A stretch of DNA of 48,814 nt from Chloroflexota bacterium. GTDB taxonomy: Bacteria; Chloroflexota; Anaerolineae; Promineifilales; Promineifilaceae. This document shows, one piece after another, positions 16,609 through 26,400 of the stretch (the stretch's first letter is position 1; every line of letters begins with the position of its first letter). Both the position numbers and the translations under genes were made by a program. The notes below the pieces were generated by a model. That model made no database searches, was not told the origin of the DNA, and was given only the letters and a program-made list of their open reading frames with translations. The stretch spans positions 1-48,814 of the forward strand of contig JAHDEN010000023.1 of assembly GCA_020628815.1 (NCBI GenBank), given 5' to 3'.

Positions 16609-17722
16609 ATTTCACCAGAGACTGGTAGACCTTGACGGTTGCTTGTGCGATCTGGGCTTGTGTAAAGTTCGCCAGCACCCGCTCCCGGCCTAGAGCGGCT
16701 AGCTTTTCCCGCTCAGCTTGATCATCGATCAGAAGCTGCAGCTGCTGGGCCAAGCTGTTTGTGTCACCTTCATTAAAGATGAGTCCCGCATCCCCGATAA
16801 CGTTTGGGATTTCACCCGAGCTTGAGCCGATTACCGGAATTTCGCACGCCATCGCTTCAACCAATATGCGGCCGAACTGCTCTTTCCAGTTTGGCAATGT
16901 TCGGGATGGGAGTACGAGCAGATCTAAATGTTGCAAAAAAGCAGGCATCTCGGCCGATCCTTTGCGGCCGACAAATTTCACGAGATTCTTTAAGCCAAGG
17001 GCCCCAACCTGTTTTTCTAACCCCTCTTTTTCTGGGCCTTCACCCGCGATCAATAGCTCCCAATGTTGATCAGACCGGATCTGGCTCAAGGCTTCGAGCA
17101 ATAAATCGATCCCTTTTCCCCGAATCAAGCGGCCTGCAAAGCCTATTCGCAATCGGCCATCTTTTTCCCTTTCTCCTTGACCCTTTCCCTTTTTAAACGT
17201 GTCTGTGTCTGTGCCAAATTGTGGGATAACCGCGTGACGGCCGGAAAACCCTTTCTGTTTAAAGACCTCGGCCGCATCCCGATTCCCCATCAGCCCAAAA
17301 TCACTTTTAGCTAAAACCTGCTTTTCCATCCATGCGAACGGGATTGGATAGTGGCGCAAAATATTTTGCCAAGAAAAAAATAAAAACTTGGCCCCAGCTT
17401 GTTTAGCCGTGCGCAATGCCAGCCACGTGGCTAAGTTATATGGCTCTTCATCCATATGGATAATGTCTGGCCGGAATTCTTGCACTCGCCGTTTGAGGGT
17501 TGGCCAATGGTGCAGATGATAATTCCCATTGAGGCGAAGCGGCTCGACCCACAGCTGATACCCATCTGTATGCAGGGGCTCAAGTTCAATCCGCCCGGCC
17601 GGATCGTCCCAATACGCAGGCACCATCACCGCCAGCTCCACGTTGGGGTGGCGGCCGATTGCGCTCAGCTTAGATTGGTACGTGCCGGTTAAGCACGCTT
17701 TTGAGACCATTAGGACTTTCAT
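16607..17722 (-). CDS. Glycosyltransferase family 4 (GT-B fold)
   Basis: This 371-residue cytoplasmic enzyme should transfer a sugar from a nucleotide-sugar donor to a lipid or polysaccharide acceptor. The donor-binding half shows RIGFAGRLIRGKGIDLLLEAL, LLIAGEGPEKEGLEKQV and the EX7E-type motif in FGRILVEAMACEIPVIGSSSGEIPNVIGD. A short charged insertion, KKGKGQGEREK (about residues 176-187), between the two domains is encoded by an array of 7-bp units (17161-17195), so this linker seems to have come from repeat DNA. It is divergent from the GT-C enzyme gene at 17864 and probably shares its envelope-glycan role. Donor and acceptor are unknown. Confidence 0.88.
   Translation of the reverse strand: MKVLMVSKACLTGTYQSKLSAIGRHPNVELAVMVPAYWDDPAGRIELEPLHTDGYQLWVEPLRLNGNYHLHHWPTLKRRVQEFRPDIIHMDEEPYNLATWLALRTAKQAGAKFLFFSWQNILRHYPIPFAWMEKQVLAKSDFGLMGNRDAAEVFKQKGFSGRHAVIPQFGTDTDTFKKGKGQGEREKDGRLRIGFAGRLIRGKGIDLLLEALSQIRSDQHWELLIAGEGPEKEGLEKQVGALGLKNLVKFVGRKGSAEMPAFLQHLDLLVLPSRTLPNWKEQFGRILVEAMACEIPVIGSSSGEIPNVIGDAGLIFNEGDTNSLAQQLQLLIDDQAEREKLAALGRERVLANFTQAQIAQATVKVYQSLVK
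17161..17195. repeat. Heptamer array inside the GT4 coding region
   Basis: Five degenerate 7-bp units, CTTTTTC, CCTTTCT, CCTTGAC, CCTTTCC and CTTTTTA, run in register. They encode a charged linker in the glycosyltransferase. A separate 6-bp repeat GTGTCT lies close by at 17200-17211. Confidence 0.6.
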
Positions 17723-17733
17723 TTTTGTTCGCG

Positions 17734-17761
17734 TTTAGCCGTTGGCTATAAGCCCTCAGCC
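17734..17761. repeat. Heptamer array between divergent glycosyltransferase genes
   Basis: Four 7-bp units, TTTAGCC, GTTGGCT, ATAAGCC and CTCAGCC, share a G-C-C/T end in each unit. The array starts 11 bases upstream of the GT4 start codon. Confidence 0.5.
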
Positions 17762-17823
17762 ATGCACAATCACCTTCATTTTGGCGCTTGACCACCGATT
17801 ACCATATACCGCTGTGAAGCGGA

Positions 17824-17851
17824 CTGGCAACTGACAACTGGCTACTGGTAT
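17824..17851. repeat. Heptamer array in front of the GT-C gene
   Basis: Four 7-bp units, CTGGCAA, CTGACAA, CTGGCTA and CTGGTAT, run into the extended -10 box. The reverse complement (TTGCCAG, TTGTCAG) is the same family as the array at 28299-28326. Confidence 0.6.
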
Positions 17852-17854
17852 ACT
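17846..17854 (+). promoter_or_regulatory. Candidate extended -10 promoter of the GT-C gene
   Basis: TGGTATACT is an extended -10 box (TGn-TATACT) ending 9 bases before the TTG at 17864. No good -35 box is at the right distance, which an extended -10 promoter can tolerate. A transcript from it would have almost no leader. Confidence 0.35.
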
Positions 17855-17863
17855 CCGCCCGCT

Positions 17864-19840
17864 TTGATCGATCCGACAGAAACACAACTTAACCGATCTC
17901 AAAAAATCGCTCTTGCCGGGCTGTTGATGGCCATTTGCACCATTGCGGCCGGACTACGGTTTTGGCAACTTAGTGACCTTCCGCCGGGATTATACAGGGA
18001 CGAAGCGTTCAACGGCTTGGATGCATTGGGAATCTTAAACGGGGAACATGCGCTGTTTTTTACCGCCAACAACGGCCGGGAGCCGATATACATCTATCTT
18101 AGCTCAATTTTTGTAGCGATATTCGGCCGAACCCCCTTGGCCGTGCGACTGGCCGCCGCCGTTTTGGGTACGCTAACCACCTTGATTGTGTTTGCGATTG
18201 GGAAAAGCTGGTACGGCCGTTTGGTCGGGCTGTTTGCCGCCTGGCTGTGGGCCGTTACCGTTTTGCCCATTCATTTAAGCCGTTTGGGTTTGCGGGTGAT
18301 CGTAGCGGTGCCTGTGACCGCTTTGGCGATGTGGCTGGGTACGCTCGCTTATCGGAAAAACAAACCTTGGCTATGGGCCTTGGCAGGCGGCTGTGTCGGG
18401 CTGGGTTTTTACACCTATCTTTCAGCCCGCTTGCTCCCGGCCGTGCTGTTGCTGGTCATTGTTGCGCTTGCCATCCAGCACAAAAGCTTGCCATGGCGCG
18501 GCTTGGCTTGGGCTTTGGCCGGATGGGGCGTCATGATGCTACCGTTGCTCAGCTTGTGGTGGCTTAGTCCAGAACTGCTCGGCAGCCGCACGGGGCAAGT
18601 GTCGATCCTGAATCCAGATATTAATCAGGGGAACCTTATCGGTACCTTTTTCAGCAATGTTTGGTCTGCTCTGCGTCTCTTCTTTATAGAAGGGGACACG
18701 ATTGTGCGCCATAATCCGCCCGGCCGACCGCTGTTTGATCCGCTTATGGCGGTTCCATTTGTGGTGGGATTGGTTGTGCTCGGCCGGGACTGGCACAAAA
18801 ACACAACCGTGGCTGTAGTCGGTTGGATCGCTGTCATGCTGGCTGCCACAATTTTGGCCGAAGATACCCCTCACTTTTTGCGGGCATCGGGTATTTTGCC
18901 CGCCGCCTTGCTCCCGGCCGCTTTGGGCCTAGCATGGGGATGGCGTTTGCCACGCCAGAACTGGTTGGGAAAAGGGGCGGTTATTTTCATTTTGCTCGGT
19001 TCTTTGTGGTTCACCATTCAAGATTACTTTGTTGAATACCGGTCTCAACCCGCAACCGACTACCTGTTTGAATCTGCACCGCGCGAAATGGCAGAACGCA
19101 TCAATGCAGACACCGCAGACCGGCCGATATTTGTAGACCAACGCTACCAAGACAACTGGCCTTCACAAGCCTATTTGCTAAACCCAGATCGTGAACTGAT
19201 CCGCTTAGACCATCGTAACCTTGTTGAAGGCTGGTTTACCGGCCCGTTTGTCTTTTATGTGTCACCCATCGCCGGGCTTGATATGGCACAAATGATTAAA
19301 GGAGTTCAGTCGATCAGCAATCAACAGATTTTGGTGTCTACTCAAACTGGTCCGCTAACCCGTGGGGATTTAGAGGCTTCTGCGTATCCGCTATACATAC
19401 TGTTTGAAGTGGCTGAAGCTGCGCCACCAGAGGGTTTGATTGGAACATTGGAAGAAGATGGGGAAGCGCTTTACAACCTGCATGCGGCCGATCTTAGCAT
19501 TAAACAGAGCGAGGGGAAGCTGGTTGTCGATTTACTCTGGTCAGCGAAACAGAAGGTAGAGGATCGTGACGACATCGTTTTTGTGCATGTGCTCGATCGG
19601 CAGACAGGGCAGGTTGTGGCCCAGAGCGATTCGGTGCCAGGGCAGGGATTTTGGCCGGTAAAAGAGTGGCGCACAAACATGCAAATTCATGATCAACATG
19701 AGATTTTGTTTGATCAAGAGTGGGATCCTGCACAGTTTCAACTGCTTGCTGGCATATATCCGGCTCAGAATCCGCAAAATCGATTACAAATCAGAATGCC
19801 AAATGGGCAAACAGGTGGCAATACGGTTGAAATTCGTTGA
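17864..19840 (+). CDS. GT-C family membrane glycosyltransferase (PMT/ArnT-like)
   Basis: A 658-residue membrane enzyme. Residues 15-395 hold about ten to twelve helices, and the first external loop carries YRDEAFNG (near residue 44), the acidic DE motif of GT-C enzymes that use polyprenyl-phosphate sugars. The C-terminal 260 residues are extracytoplasmic and end in a beta-sandwich-like module (LVVDLLWSAKQKVEDRDDIVFVHVLD, QGFWPVKEWR, LAGIYPAQ) that recurs in the enzyme at 23427. The start is uncertain: TTG at 17864 is the first start codon in frame before the conserved N-terminus and follows a candidate -10 box by 9 bases. It probably adds sugars to envelope proteins or glycans outside the membrane. 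Confidence 0.82.
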   Translation: MIDPTETQLNRSQKIALAGLLMAICTIAAGLRFWQLSDLPPGLYRDEAFNGLDALGILNGEHALFFTANNGREPIYIYLSSIFVAIFGRTPLAVRLAAAVLGTLTTLIVFAIGKSWYGRLVGLFAAWLWAVTVLPIHLSRLGLRVIVAVPVTALAMWLGTLAYRKNKPWLWALAGGCVGLGFYTYLSARLLPAVLLLVIVALAIQHKSLPWRGLAWALAGWGVMMLPLLSLWWLSPELLGSRTGQVSILNPDINQGNLIGTFFSNVWSALRLFFIEGDTIVRHNPPGRPLFDPLMAVPFVVGLVVLGRDWHKNTTVAVVGWIAVMLAATILAEDTPHFLRASGILPAALLPAALGLAWGWRLPRQNWLGKGAVIFILLGSLWFTIQDYFVEYRSQPATDYLFESAPREMAERINADTADRPIFVDQRYQDNWPSQAYLLNPDRELIRLDHRNLVEGWFTGPFVFYVSPIAGLDMAQMIKGVQSISNQQILVSTQTGPLTRGDLEASAYPLYILFEVAEAAPPEGLIGTLEEDGEALYNLHAADLSIKQSEGKLVVDLLWSAKQKVEDRDDIVFVHVLDRQTGQVVAQSDSVPGQGFWPVKEWRTNMQIHDQHEILFDQEWDPAQFQLLAGIYPAQNPQNRLQIRMPNGQTGGNTVEIR

Positions 19841-20073
19841 CGCACGTTAAAAAACGGAGCTTATAAAGTAATAGTCGCTGAAACAGCCCTATGAATTGGA
19901 TAGAATTGTCAGTCGATAAATGCGGTGATGGGTGATCAAAAATATTCGCAAATTTAGATGCATCACCCTGAACGCCATTCCCAAAAAATGTCATTGGATA
20001 AATTGATTTGGGGATAGCACATGCGCTGTAGATGCGAAAAAAATCGATCGACGATCGAAGAGGACTCTAGGTT

Positions 20074-21825
20074 ATGAAGAAGACTTTTACTTTTATTACC
20101 ACGTTTGTGACGTTGCTCGTGGTAGCGTTATTTTTGGTAATGAATTCCGGGGCGACAGTTAGTGCACAAGAGACCAACCTGTTGGTCAATCCAGGATTTA
20201 ACGGGCCACATGAAACATTCACCCCGATTTTTGGGTATCAGCAAAACGCTTGCCAAGCAGGAGTTTGCACCACTGCGCAAATGCCGCCCGGCTGGCTACC
20301 ATGGTGGACGCCTCAAAGCAGTGACGATGATCAATACACCAATCGGATGCCTGAATACAAGCCGGTTTGCCCTTATTCCCCTTGTCCTGAAAAGTTCCAA
20401 AATCGATTACAAGGTGGCGGTCAAGCTGCTCAATACTTCACATTTTGGAGTAAACATACCGGTGGTATGTACCAAACAGTGACTGTCCCGAACAACGCGA
20501 CTTTAAAATATTCAGTTTACGGACAAGCATGGTCTACCAGCAGTGATAGCGCTAAATCTGAAGGGCCAAGTCCGATGAACATGAAGATTGGTATCGATCC
20601 TACCGGTGGTACTGACCCATGGTCGGCCAACATCGTTTGGGGCCCTACAGCTGATTCATATGACGCATATCGGCTGTTTGAAGTTGTGGCAACCGCTCAG
20701 GGTGACAAGGTTACTGTCTTTATGTTCTCAAGCCCAAGCGAGCCACGTAAACACAATGACGTTTACTGGGACGAAGCATCTTTAGTAACGACCGATGGTA
20801 GTGAAGTTCAAACCGTTGTTGACCCAACAACCGGTGCCGTTGCAACCGTTGCTCCTGTAAACAGCAGCGTTCGTTTTGCCCCTGCAGGACCAACACCAAC
20901 CCCAAATGCGGGTGGCGTGATCGAAGTTATCGTTCAGTCTGGTGATACGCTATGGAGCATTGCTGCTCGGGCCGGCATGGATTTGGATGATGTTTTGGCC
21001 CTTAACCCAGGTTTGAACCGCAACTCATTATTGGGATGGGGTGATCGCATCGTTTTAGGATACGCTGACGGCGCACAAGGTAGCGGTGGCGGAGGCGCAG
21101 CTGAAGCAGCCCCTGCACAGGAAGCGGCCGAGGCTGCCCCAGCTGAAGAAGCCGCTACGAGCGAAGAGTCTGCCGAAGCAGCACTGGCCGAAGATGCCTC
21201 TGAAGAGGGCGCAACCGAAGCGGTTGCCGCTGCAGAGCCAACGGCCGTTCCACAACCAACTGCAACCGCACTGCCTGAAGGTGGCGCGATCTGTTTATTG
21301 GCCTTTGATGATGTCAATGGTGACGGACAATACGGTGCAGGCGAAAGCTTACGCTCATCTGTTGCCTTTACAATCGCAAAAGACCAAGCCGTAGTTAGTA
21401 ACTATATTTCTGACGGCGTTAACGAACCGTTCTGTATTGAAGGTCTTGAACCAGGAAACTATCGTATTAGTCGGTCATTCACCGCAAACGAAGTTGCAAC
21501 CAATGGGGCTGATTGGGGTGCATCGATCGTAGATGGCACACGTCAACAGTTTGACTTTGGTAGCCGCATCGATGAAACCGCAATGGCAGTTGCTGACACA
21601 TCGGCCGCTGATGCTGCTGATGCAGAAAGCTCTGAAGCGATGGCTGACACCTCGGCTGAAATGGCAGACTCTACTGCTACAGGCGCCGTTGAAGAAGCGG
21701 CAGCTGATGCAGAAAGCGGTGGCATCATGTCGTGGCTTGTTTGGATCATTTTGGCAATCGCCATTATTTTGATCATCGGTGTTGCCCTAGTGATTATGAG
21801 CGCCCGCAGAGCAACTATCGATTAA
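20074..21825 (+). CDS. Tail-anchored surface protein with LysM and SdrD-like domains
   Basis: This 583-residue protein has a signal peptide (1-33, cleaved near VSAQ). An N-terminal jelly-roll-like domain (NLLVNPGF, about 35-250) resembles carbohydrate-binding modules. A LysM domain follows at 282-330 (VQSGDTLWSIAARAGMDLDDVLALNPGL, DRIVLGY), then an Ala/Glu-rich linker (about 340-400), an SdrD B-like repeat with DDVNGDGQY (402-505), another Ala-rich linker and one membrane helix at 554-576 with a short cytoplasmic RRATID tail. LysM binds peptidoglycan or related glycans, so it probably links the membrane, the wall layer and an external ligand. The next gene has a similar plan without LysM. Confidence 0.8.
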   Translation: MKKTFTFITTFVTLLVVALFLVMNSGATVSAQETNLLVNPGFNGPHETFTPIFGYQQNACQAGVCTTAQMPPGWLPWWTPQSSDDDQYTNRMPEYKPVCPYSPCPEKFQNRLQGGGQAAQYFTFWSKHTGGMYQTVTVPNNATLKYSVYGQAWSTSSDSAKSEGPSPMNMKIGIDPTGGTDPWSANIVWGPTADSYDAYRLFEVVATAQGDKVTVFMFSSPSEPRKHNDVYWDEASLVTTDGSEVQTVVDPTTGAVATVAPVNSSVRFAPAGPTPTPNAGGVIEVIVQSGDTLWSIAARAGMDLDDVLALNPGLNRNSLLGWGDRIVLGYADGAQGSGGGGAAEAAPAQEAAEAAPAEEAATSEESAEAALAEDASEEGATEAVAAAEPTAVPQPTATALPEGGAICLLAFDDVNGDGQYGAGESLRSSVAFTIAKDQAVVSNYISDGVNEPFCIEGLEPGNYRISRSFTANEVATNGADWGASIVDGTRQQFDFGSRIDETAMAVADTSAADAADAESSEAMADTSAEMADSTATGAVEEAAADAESGGIMSWLVWIILAIAIILIIGVALVIMSARRATID

Positions 21826-21845
21826 TACCAACCTTTTGACCAACA

Positions 21846-21880
21846 ATCGGGCGATTTCTTTTGGAGAAGGATCGCCCGAT
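21846..21880 (+). terminator. Hairpin between the two surface-protein genes
   Basis: Perfect 10-bp arms ATCGGGCGAT (21846-21855) and ATCGCCCGAT (21871-21880) are followed by ATAAAAATTTTT. The T run is displaced, so it may attenuate rather than fully stop transcription into the following gene. Confidence 0.55.
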
Positions 21881-21924
21881 ATAAAAATTTTTGTTTGCAC
21901 CATCGCAAACCGGAGACGAAGAAG

Positions 21925-23259
21925 ATGATGAAGAAATCAGTTTGGACCTTGGGGTTATTGCTCGCAATACTAGGCGGGTTTTTAACAACCAGTGGAACAG
22001 TCGAAGCACAAGACAACGTGTTGCCTAACCCGGGGTTTGAAGAACCCTACACCAACGGCGTCGCAGGCAGTTGGGCCCCTTGGCATCAAGACAGCAACGA
22101 GAAAAAAGATTGTTCGGCCGAAGTATATTATGCTCGCCCAGTTTGGAGCTCTGAGCTCGCATCATCTGAATTGATTCGTGATGGATCACGTTCGCAGCAT
22201 GTGGGTAACCAATGGGATACCTGGCGCGGTGGCGTTTTCCAAACGGTGAACGGACTTACCCCCGGGCAAACATATCGCTTCTCGGTCAGCATGTACGGCC
22301 GTATTTCAAACGAACAGTGGCCTGCGGCTTCTAGCGGTGGAGCGATGCTCGGCCGTGTAGGAATCGACCCGGCCGGTGCTGGTAACTGGACCTCTGGTTC
22401 AGTTGTGTGGGGCGGTAACATCACCCCTCGTGACTCATGGCAAACCGCTACGGTCGATGCCGTTGCAACAGGTGGCAGCGTAACTGTGTTTATCGACACA
22501 AACTTCGGTGGTATCAATAACTGTCAAGCTCACATGGATATGTGGTACGACTCTGGCTCACTCACCGTTGTTGGGCCAGCACCTACCGATACACCTCCTC
22601 CAGCTCCAACTGCACCACCACCTCCTCCAGCAACAGCGACCCCGTTGCCAACCAATACGCCACTGCCAACGGCGACCCCGTTGCCAACCAATACACCAAC
22701 GATTACACCGACTCCAACTCCTACCGGTGGAACGATTTGTATTAACGCATTTTCAGACTCCAATGCCAGTGGTATCCGGGATTCAGATGAAGGGTACATG
22801 GCGGGTATTCGCTTTACGATTGCACGCGGTAGCTCGGTTGTGGCCGAAGGGGTTTCAACCGGAACTGAAAGCGCGGTGTGTGCCAGCGAGTTAGAACCTG
22901 GCAGCTATCAAGTGGCTCAAATTTTGCCAGATGCATTAGAGATGACGACGGCCGGAAACACACTGATTGATGTGGCTCAAGGTCAAGAAATCGGTCTTGA
23001 ATTTGGTAGTCGGGTACGTCAATCGGCCCCTGTTATCCCAACCAACACACCTGTAACCGAGGTGGCTGACACAGGCAATGCCGGTGGCGGCGGTGGTGGA
23101 GAAGCGGTTGATGCTGTTGACGCCGGAACTGGCGGTGCGGTACAACCGGCCGAAAGCGGCGGTTTTGGCACCGTTGAAATGGTCATCATTGGTGTGATGG
23201 CGTTGGCTGTGTTATTGCTTGGTGCAGTCGTTTATCTGCTGATGCGCCAAAACAAATAG
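21925..23259 (+). CDS. Tail-anchored surface protein with Pro/Thr linker and SdrD-like domain
   Basis: I start at the ATG at 21925 (444 residues) because GGAG at 21912-21915 precedes it and it opens a clean signal peptide (SVWTLGLLLAILGGFLTTSGTVEA). An earlier in-frame codon at 21895 lacks these features. The N-terminal domain (NVLPNPGFEEP, 30-220) is homologous in layout to that of the preceding gene. A Pro/Thr-rich linker (about 222-276) contains a 36-bp DNA duplication (22636-22658 repeated at 22672-22694). An SdrD B-like domain (INAFSDSNASGIRDSDEG) follows, then a Gly-rich linker and a membrane helix at about 414-436. It is probably a surface-exposed glycan-binding protein paralogous to its neighbour. 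Confidence 0.78.
   Translation: MMKKSVWTLGLLLAILGGFLTTSGTVEAQDNVLPNPGFEEPYTNGVAGSWAPWHQDSNEKKDCSAEVYYARPVWSSELASSELIRDGSRSQHVGNQWDTWRGGVFQTVNGLTPGQTYRFSVSMYGRISNEQWPAASSGGAMLGRVGIDPAGAGNWTSGSVVWGGNITPRDSWQTATVDAVATGGSVTVFIDTNFGGINNCQAHMDMWYDSGSLTVVGPAPTDTPPPAPTAPPPPPATATPLPTNTPLPTATPLPTNTPTITPTPTPTGGTICINAFSDSNASGIRDSDEGYMAGIRFTIARGSSVVAEGVSTGTESAVCASELEPGSYQVAQILPDALEMTTAGNTLIDVAQGQEIGLEFGSRVRQSAPVIPTNTPVTEVADTGNAGGGGGGEAVDAVDAGTGGAVQPAESGGFGTVEMVIIGVMALAVLLLGAVVYLLMRQNK
22636..22694 (+). repeat. 36-bp duplication in the Pro/Thr linker
   Basis: A 23-base segment starting GCGACCCCGTTGCC at 22636 recurs exactly 36 bases later. It encodes two 12-residue ATPLPTNTPLPT-type units, so the linker probably varies in length between strains. 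Confidence 0.7.
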
Positions 23260-23266
23260 TATCAAT

Positions 23267-23301
23267 TTACGAATGACGATTTTCGATTGACGAGTTGGAT
23301 A
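23267..23301. repeat. Heptamer array downstream of the surface-protein gene
   Basis: Units TTACGAA, TGACGAT, TTTCGAT, TGACGAG and TTGGATA repeat with a 7-base period just after the stop codon at 23259. Confidence 0.55.
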
Positions 23302-23359
23302 CCAACAAGTTAGATCGTTAATCACGAGTAGTTCATAGACGAAACAAAACGAATTGAAA

Positions 23360-23397
23360 GAGTGTTGATCGCCCCGGCTGTCAGCACTCTTTTTTTA
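23360..23397 (+). terminator. Terminator after the surface-protein gene
   Basis: GAGTGTTGA pairs with TCAGCACTC through one G-U pair, with a short loop containing GCCCCGGC, and seven T follow. It isolates the surface-protein genes from the next GT-C gene. Confidence 0.7.
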
Positions 23398-23431
23398 TCC
23401 TTTCTACCTGATCCTTCCCCCTTGCTATGAT
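23397..23431. repeat. Heptamer array spanning the start codon of the PTPS-related gene
   Basis: Units ATCCTTT, CTACCTG, ATCCTTC, CCCCTTG and CTATGAT run in register, and the ATG at 23427 falls inside the last one. There is no ribosome binding site; the leader is pyrimidine-rich. Confidence 0.6.
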
Positions 23432-26400
23432 CCCCTCCACCGACGATAGGCGCAAAATCGAATTTAACTGGTATCTGCTGGCCGCCCTAATAATCGCTGT
23501 CGTGGCCGCTTGGCCACTGATCTCCGGTGGCGGGCTGATTAACACACGTGGCGGCGGGGATAGCCCATTTTTGATTCAACGGCTACACCAGTTAGAAACC
23601 GCTATCCGTGATGGCCATTTTCCGGTCCGTTGGATGCCGGACTCTGCTTATGGGTACGGCTATCCGTTTTTTAATTTTTACGCTCCGCTTGCCTTTTACG
23701 TCGGTTTTCTCTATCGACTGCTGGGAGTCAGCACAGTACAAGCCATCCAACTAAGCCAGCTAACCGCCTTTATTGCGGCCGCATGGGGGTCGTTTGGGCT
23801 GGCCCGCCGCTGGTATCATCGGGATTGGGTTGCTCTGGTGGTTTCGGCCGCCTATACCACCGCCCCGTTCCATTTGGTAAACGTTTACGTGCGTGGCGAT
23901 TCGATCGCTGAATTTTGGGCGATGGCCTTTTACCCACTTGTCATTTTGGCGGCCGACCAACTGCTCACAACTGATCGCACCCGCGGCCGGACCGGAATCA
24001 ACTGGCTAAACGGGGTTGCGTGGCTCGCCTTAGCCTATGGGGGCTTGGTTCTTAGCCACAATATTTCAGCGATGATTTTCAGCCCCTTTGTTTTGCTGTT
24101 TGCAGTCTGTCGCTTGGCACCCAAACTGTTCAAACGGAACCGCAAACCGGCCGTGCCTATTTTCAAACTTGTGCCCGACATGGCCCTATTTGTGTTGGCG
24201 ATTTTGCTGGGCGTGGCGGCTTCAGCATGGTTTTGGCTACCGGCGCTCAGCGAGCAGAACTTGACCAGTATCGCTGACATGACGCAGGGGTATTTCAATT
24301 ACGGCTTTAATGATGGGGTTCACTTTCGTTGTTTTCCAGACCTAGTACAACGCAGTCTGCTGTTTGATCCATCACTCGAAAATTTACAGGCGTTCCGCAT
24401 GGGGTTGGTGCAGGCGGCTGTTACCCTAATCGCGTTGTTAACCCTGCTGTGGCGGCCGGTGCGCAAGCGGTTGGGCTGGGGGATCTGGCTATTCATGGTG
24501 TTGGGCTTGGCGATCTCGACCTTCATGCTCAACCCGCTCTCAATCATTTTGTGGGACAACCTGCCCTTGCTCCCATTTACCCAGTTCCCGTGGCGCTTTT
24601 TGTCGGTTCAGGCGTTTTTTACCTCTATGCTGGCCGGTGTGCCGGTGTTTGGATTGGTGCGCACCTTTGGGCAAAGCCCGCAAGCGTCGCAGATCATTCG
24701 CAGACGGCCGGTGTGGGTCGCTCCGCTTGTTTCTGGGGCGATCTCGGTGCTACTTGTGATTGTGGCGTTGGGTAAGCTGAATTTGAACTTTTTGCCGGTG
24801 CCACAAACCGATGTCACGGCCGAAGCCATCGCCCAATATGAATGGTTTACCGGCAACATCGGCACGACGGTGAGTGCTGAATATTTGCCGCCTGCTGCGT
24901 GGCCTCGGCCGGTTACATCGCCGTGGCTTGAAACGGGTGAGCGTAATCGGGTTATTGTAGTGGATGGGGCGGCGACGGCCGATCTGTTGAACCGTAAAAC
25001 GCAACGACAAACATGGCGGGTCAACGTCTCTAGCGAATCGGCCGAGCTGGTTTTCCCTACCTTGTTTTGGGAAGGCTGGACGGCCGTCATCGATGATGAG
25101 TTGGCCGAACTGACCGCTACTCCCTTATCTGGTTTGATGCGGCTGAACGTGCCGCAGGGTGAACATGAAATTGGCCTTGTGCTGGAGCGAACCCGTGTGC
25201 GCCGCACGGCCGAGCTGATCTCGCTGAGCGTGTTGGTCTTGATTGTGGCTGTTTTTGCCACAGACACCCGCCGCTGGCAGCTAAACCATGCCGTTTTGAT
25301 CATGCTGGCTATCCCGACTTTGGCCTTGGTCACTATCGGACTCGCTTTCGTCGTGGCACCTGCCATCCCACAAGCTGACGATGTGCCGTACAGCCAGGAT
25401 TTTGCCCAACTGGGCTGGTTGCACCCGCAAGAGCAAATTGTGTTTGGCAACGGGCAAACACTTGCCGGTGTCAGCTTTGGGCAGGATGGGGTGACTGCGG
25501 GAGAAACGCTTGAAATTAATTTGGATGGGAACTTAACTGGGGAGATTGCTCTGATCGATCCAGCCGATAACTTTGTCGATGCGGCGTTCTCCATCGCTAC
25601 AGCCCCGATTCAAAACGGTTCCGCTTTGCTCCAAATCCCGGCCGACGCGCCAAGCGGCTTGTTTGCTCCTCGCATCCGTTTAAACGACGAGAGTTTGGCC
25701 CAAACGGCCAGCGGCGAGAATCGGGGAGAGATTTATTTGCGGCCGATTCGTGTTTTCCCGGCTGACGGGTTGAGCCAAGCTGATGCGGGGCTAGATGTGC
25801 GGGCGGTTGCTGTGACCCAACCAGAACCCACCAAATTGCGCCTGCATTTGGCATGGCGCACGGCTGAGCCATTGGCCGAGAATCTAGTCGCCTCGTTCCG
25901 GCTGACCGATGCCAATGGGATGGAGATTCATGCGGCTCAGCAAGACTTTCAACCAGGCTTTGGCCATCGGCCGACTTCTGGCTGGCGGCCGAATGAACCT
26001 GTGTTTGATGTGATGGGGATGAGCCTGCCGCAACCGCTCCCGTTTGAAGGGCCGTGGACGCTGTTGGTCGTTTTGTATGAGGTGGATAGCGGACAGCCCC
26101 GTTTGTTTAGACGTTTGGGAACGCTGAACGGCCCATCTGATCAACTGACTTTTGAACCGCCCGAAAATGATTTGGCGTTGCCGGCCGATCTAATGCCGGT
26201 TGAGCAAACGCTTTCGGCCGAGGGTGAAGATGTGCTTGCCCTACGCGGATTTGTGACAGAGCAAGCTGAGGATGGGTTGCACGTAAGCCTGTTTTGGGAA
26301 GCCTTAGTCGCCCCTCCGGCCGACTATACCCACTTTGTCCATCTCATCTCCCAAGATGGGACGGAACCGGCCGCACAGCATGATGCGATGCCGGGGAATA

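Noticed and set aside
17200..17213. GTGTCT hexamer repeat as a phase-variable tract
   Set aside because: Only two and a third units, and a 6-bp unit would not shift the frame.
24608..25594. Open frame of 328 codons on the minus strand inside the PTPS-related gene
   Set aside because: It lies wholly antisense to a well-supported membrane protein, is Ser/Thr-rich without domain pattern, and long antisense frames are expected in GC-rich coding DNA.
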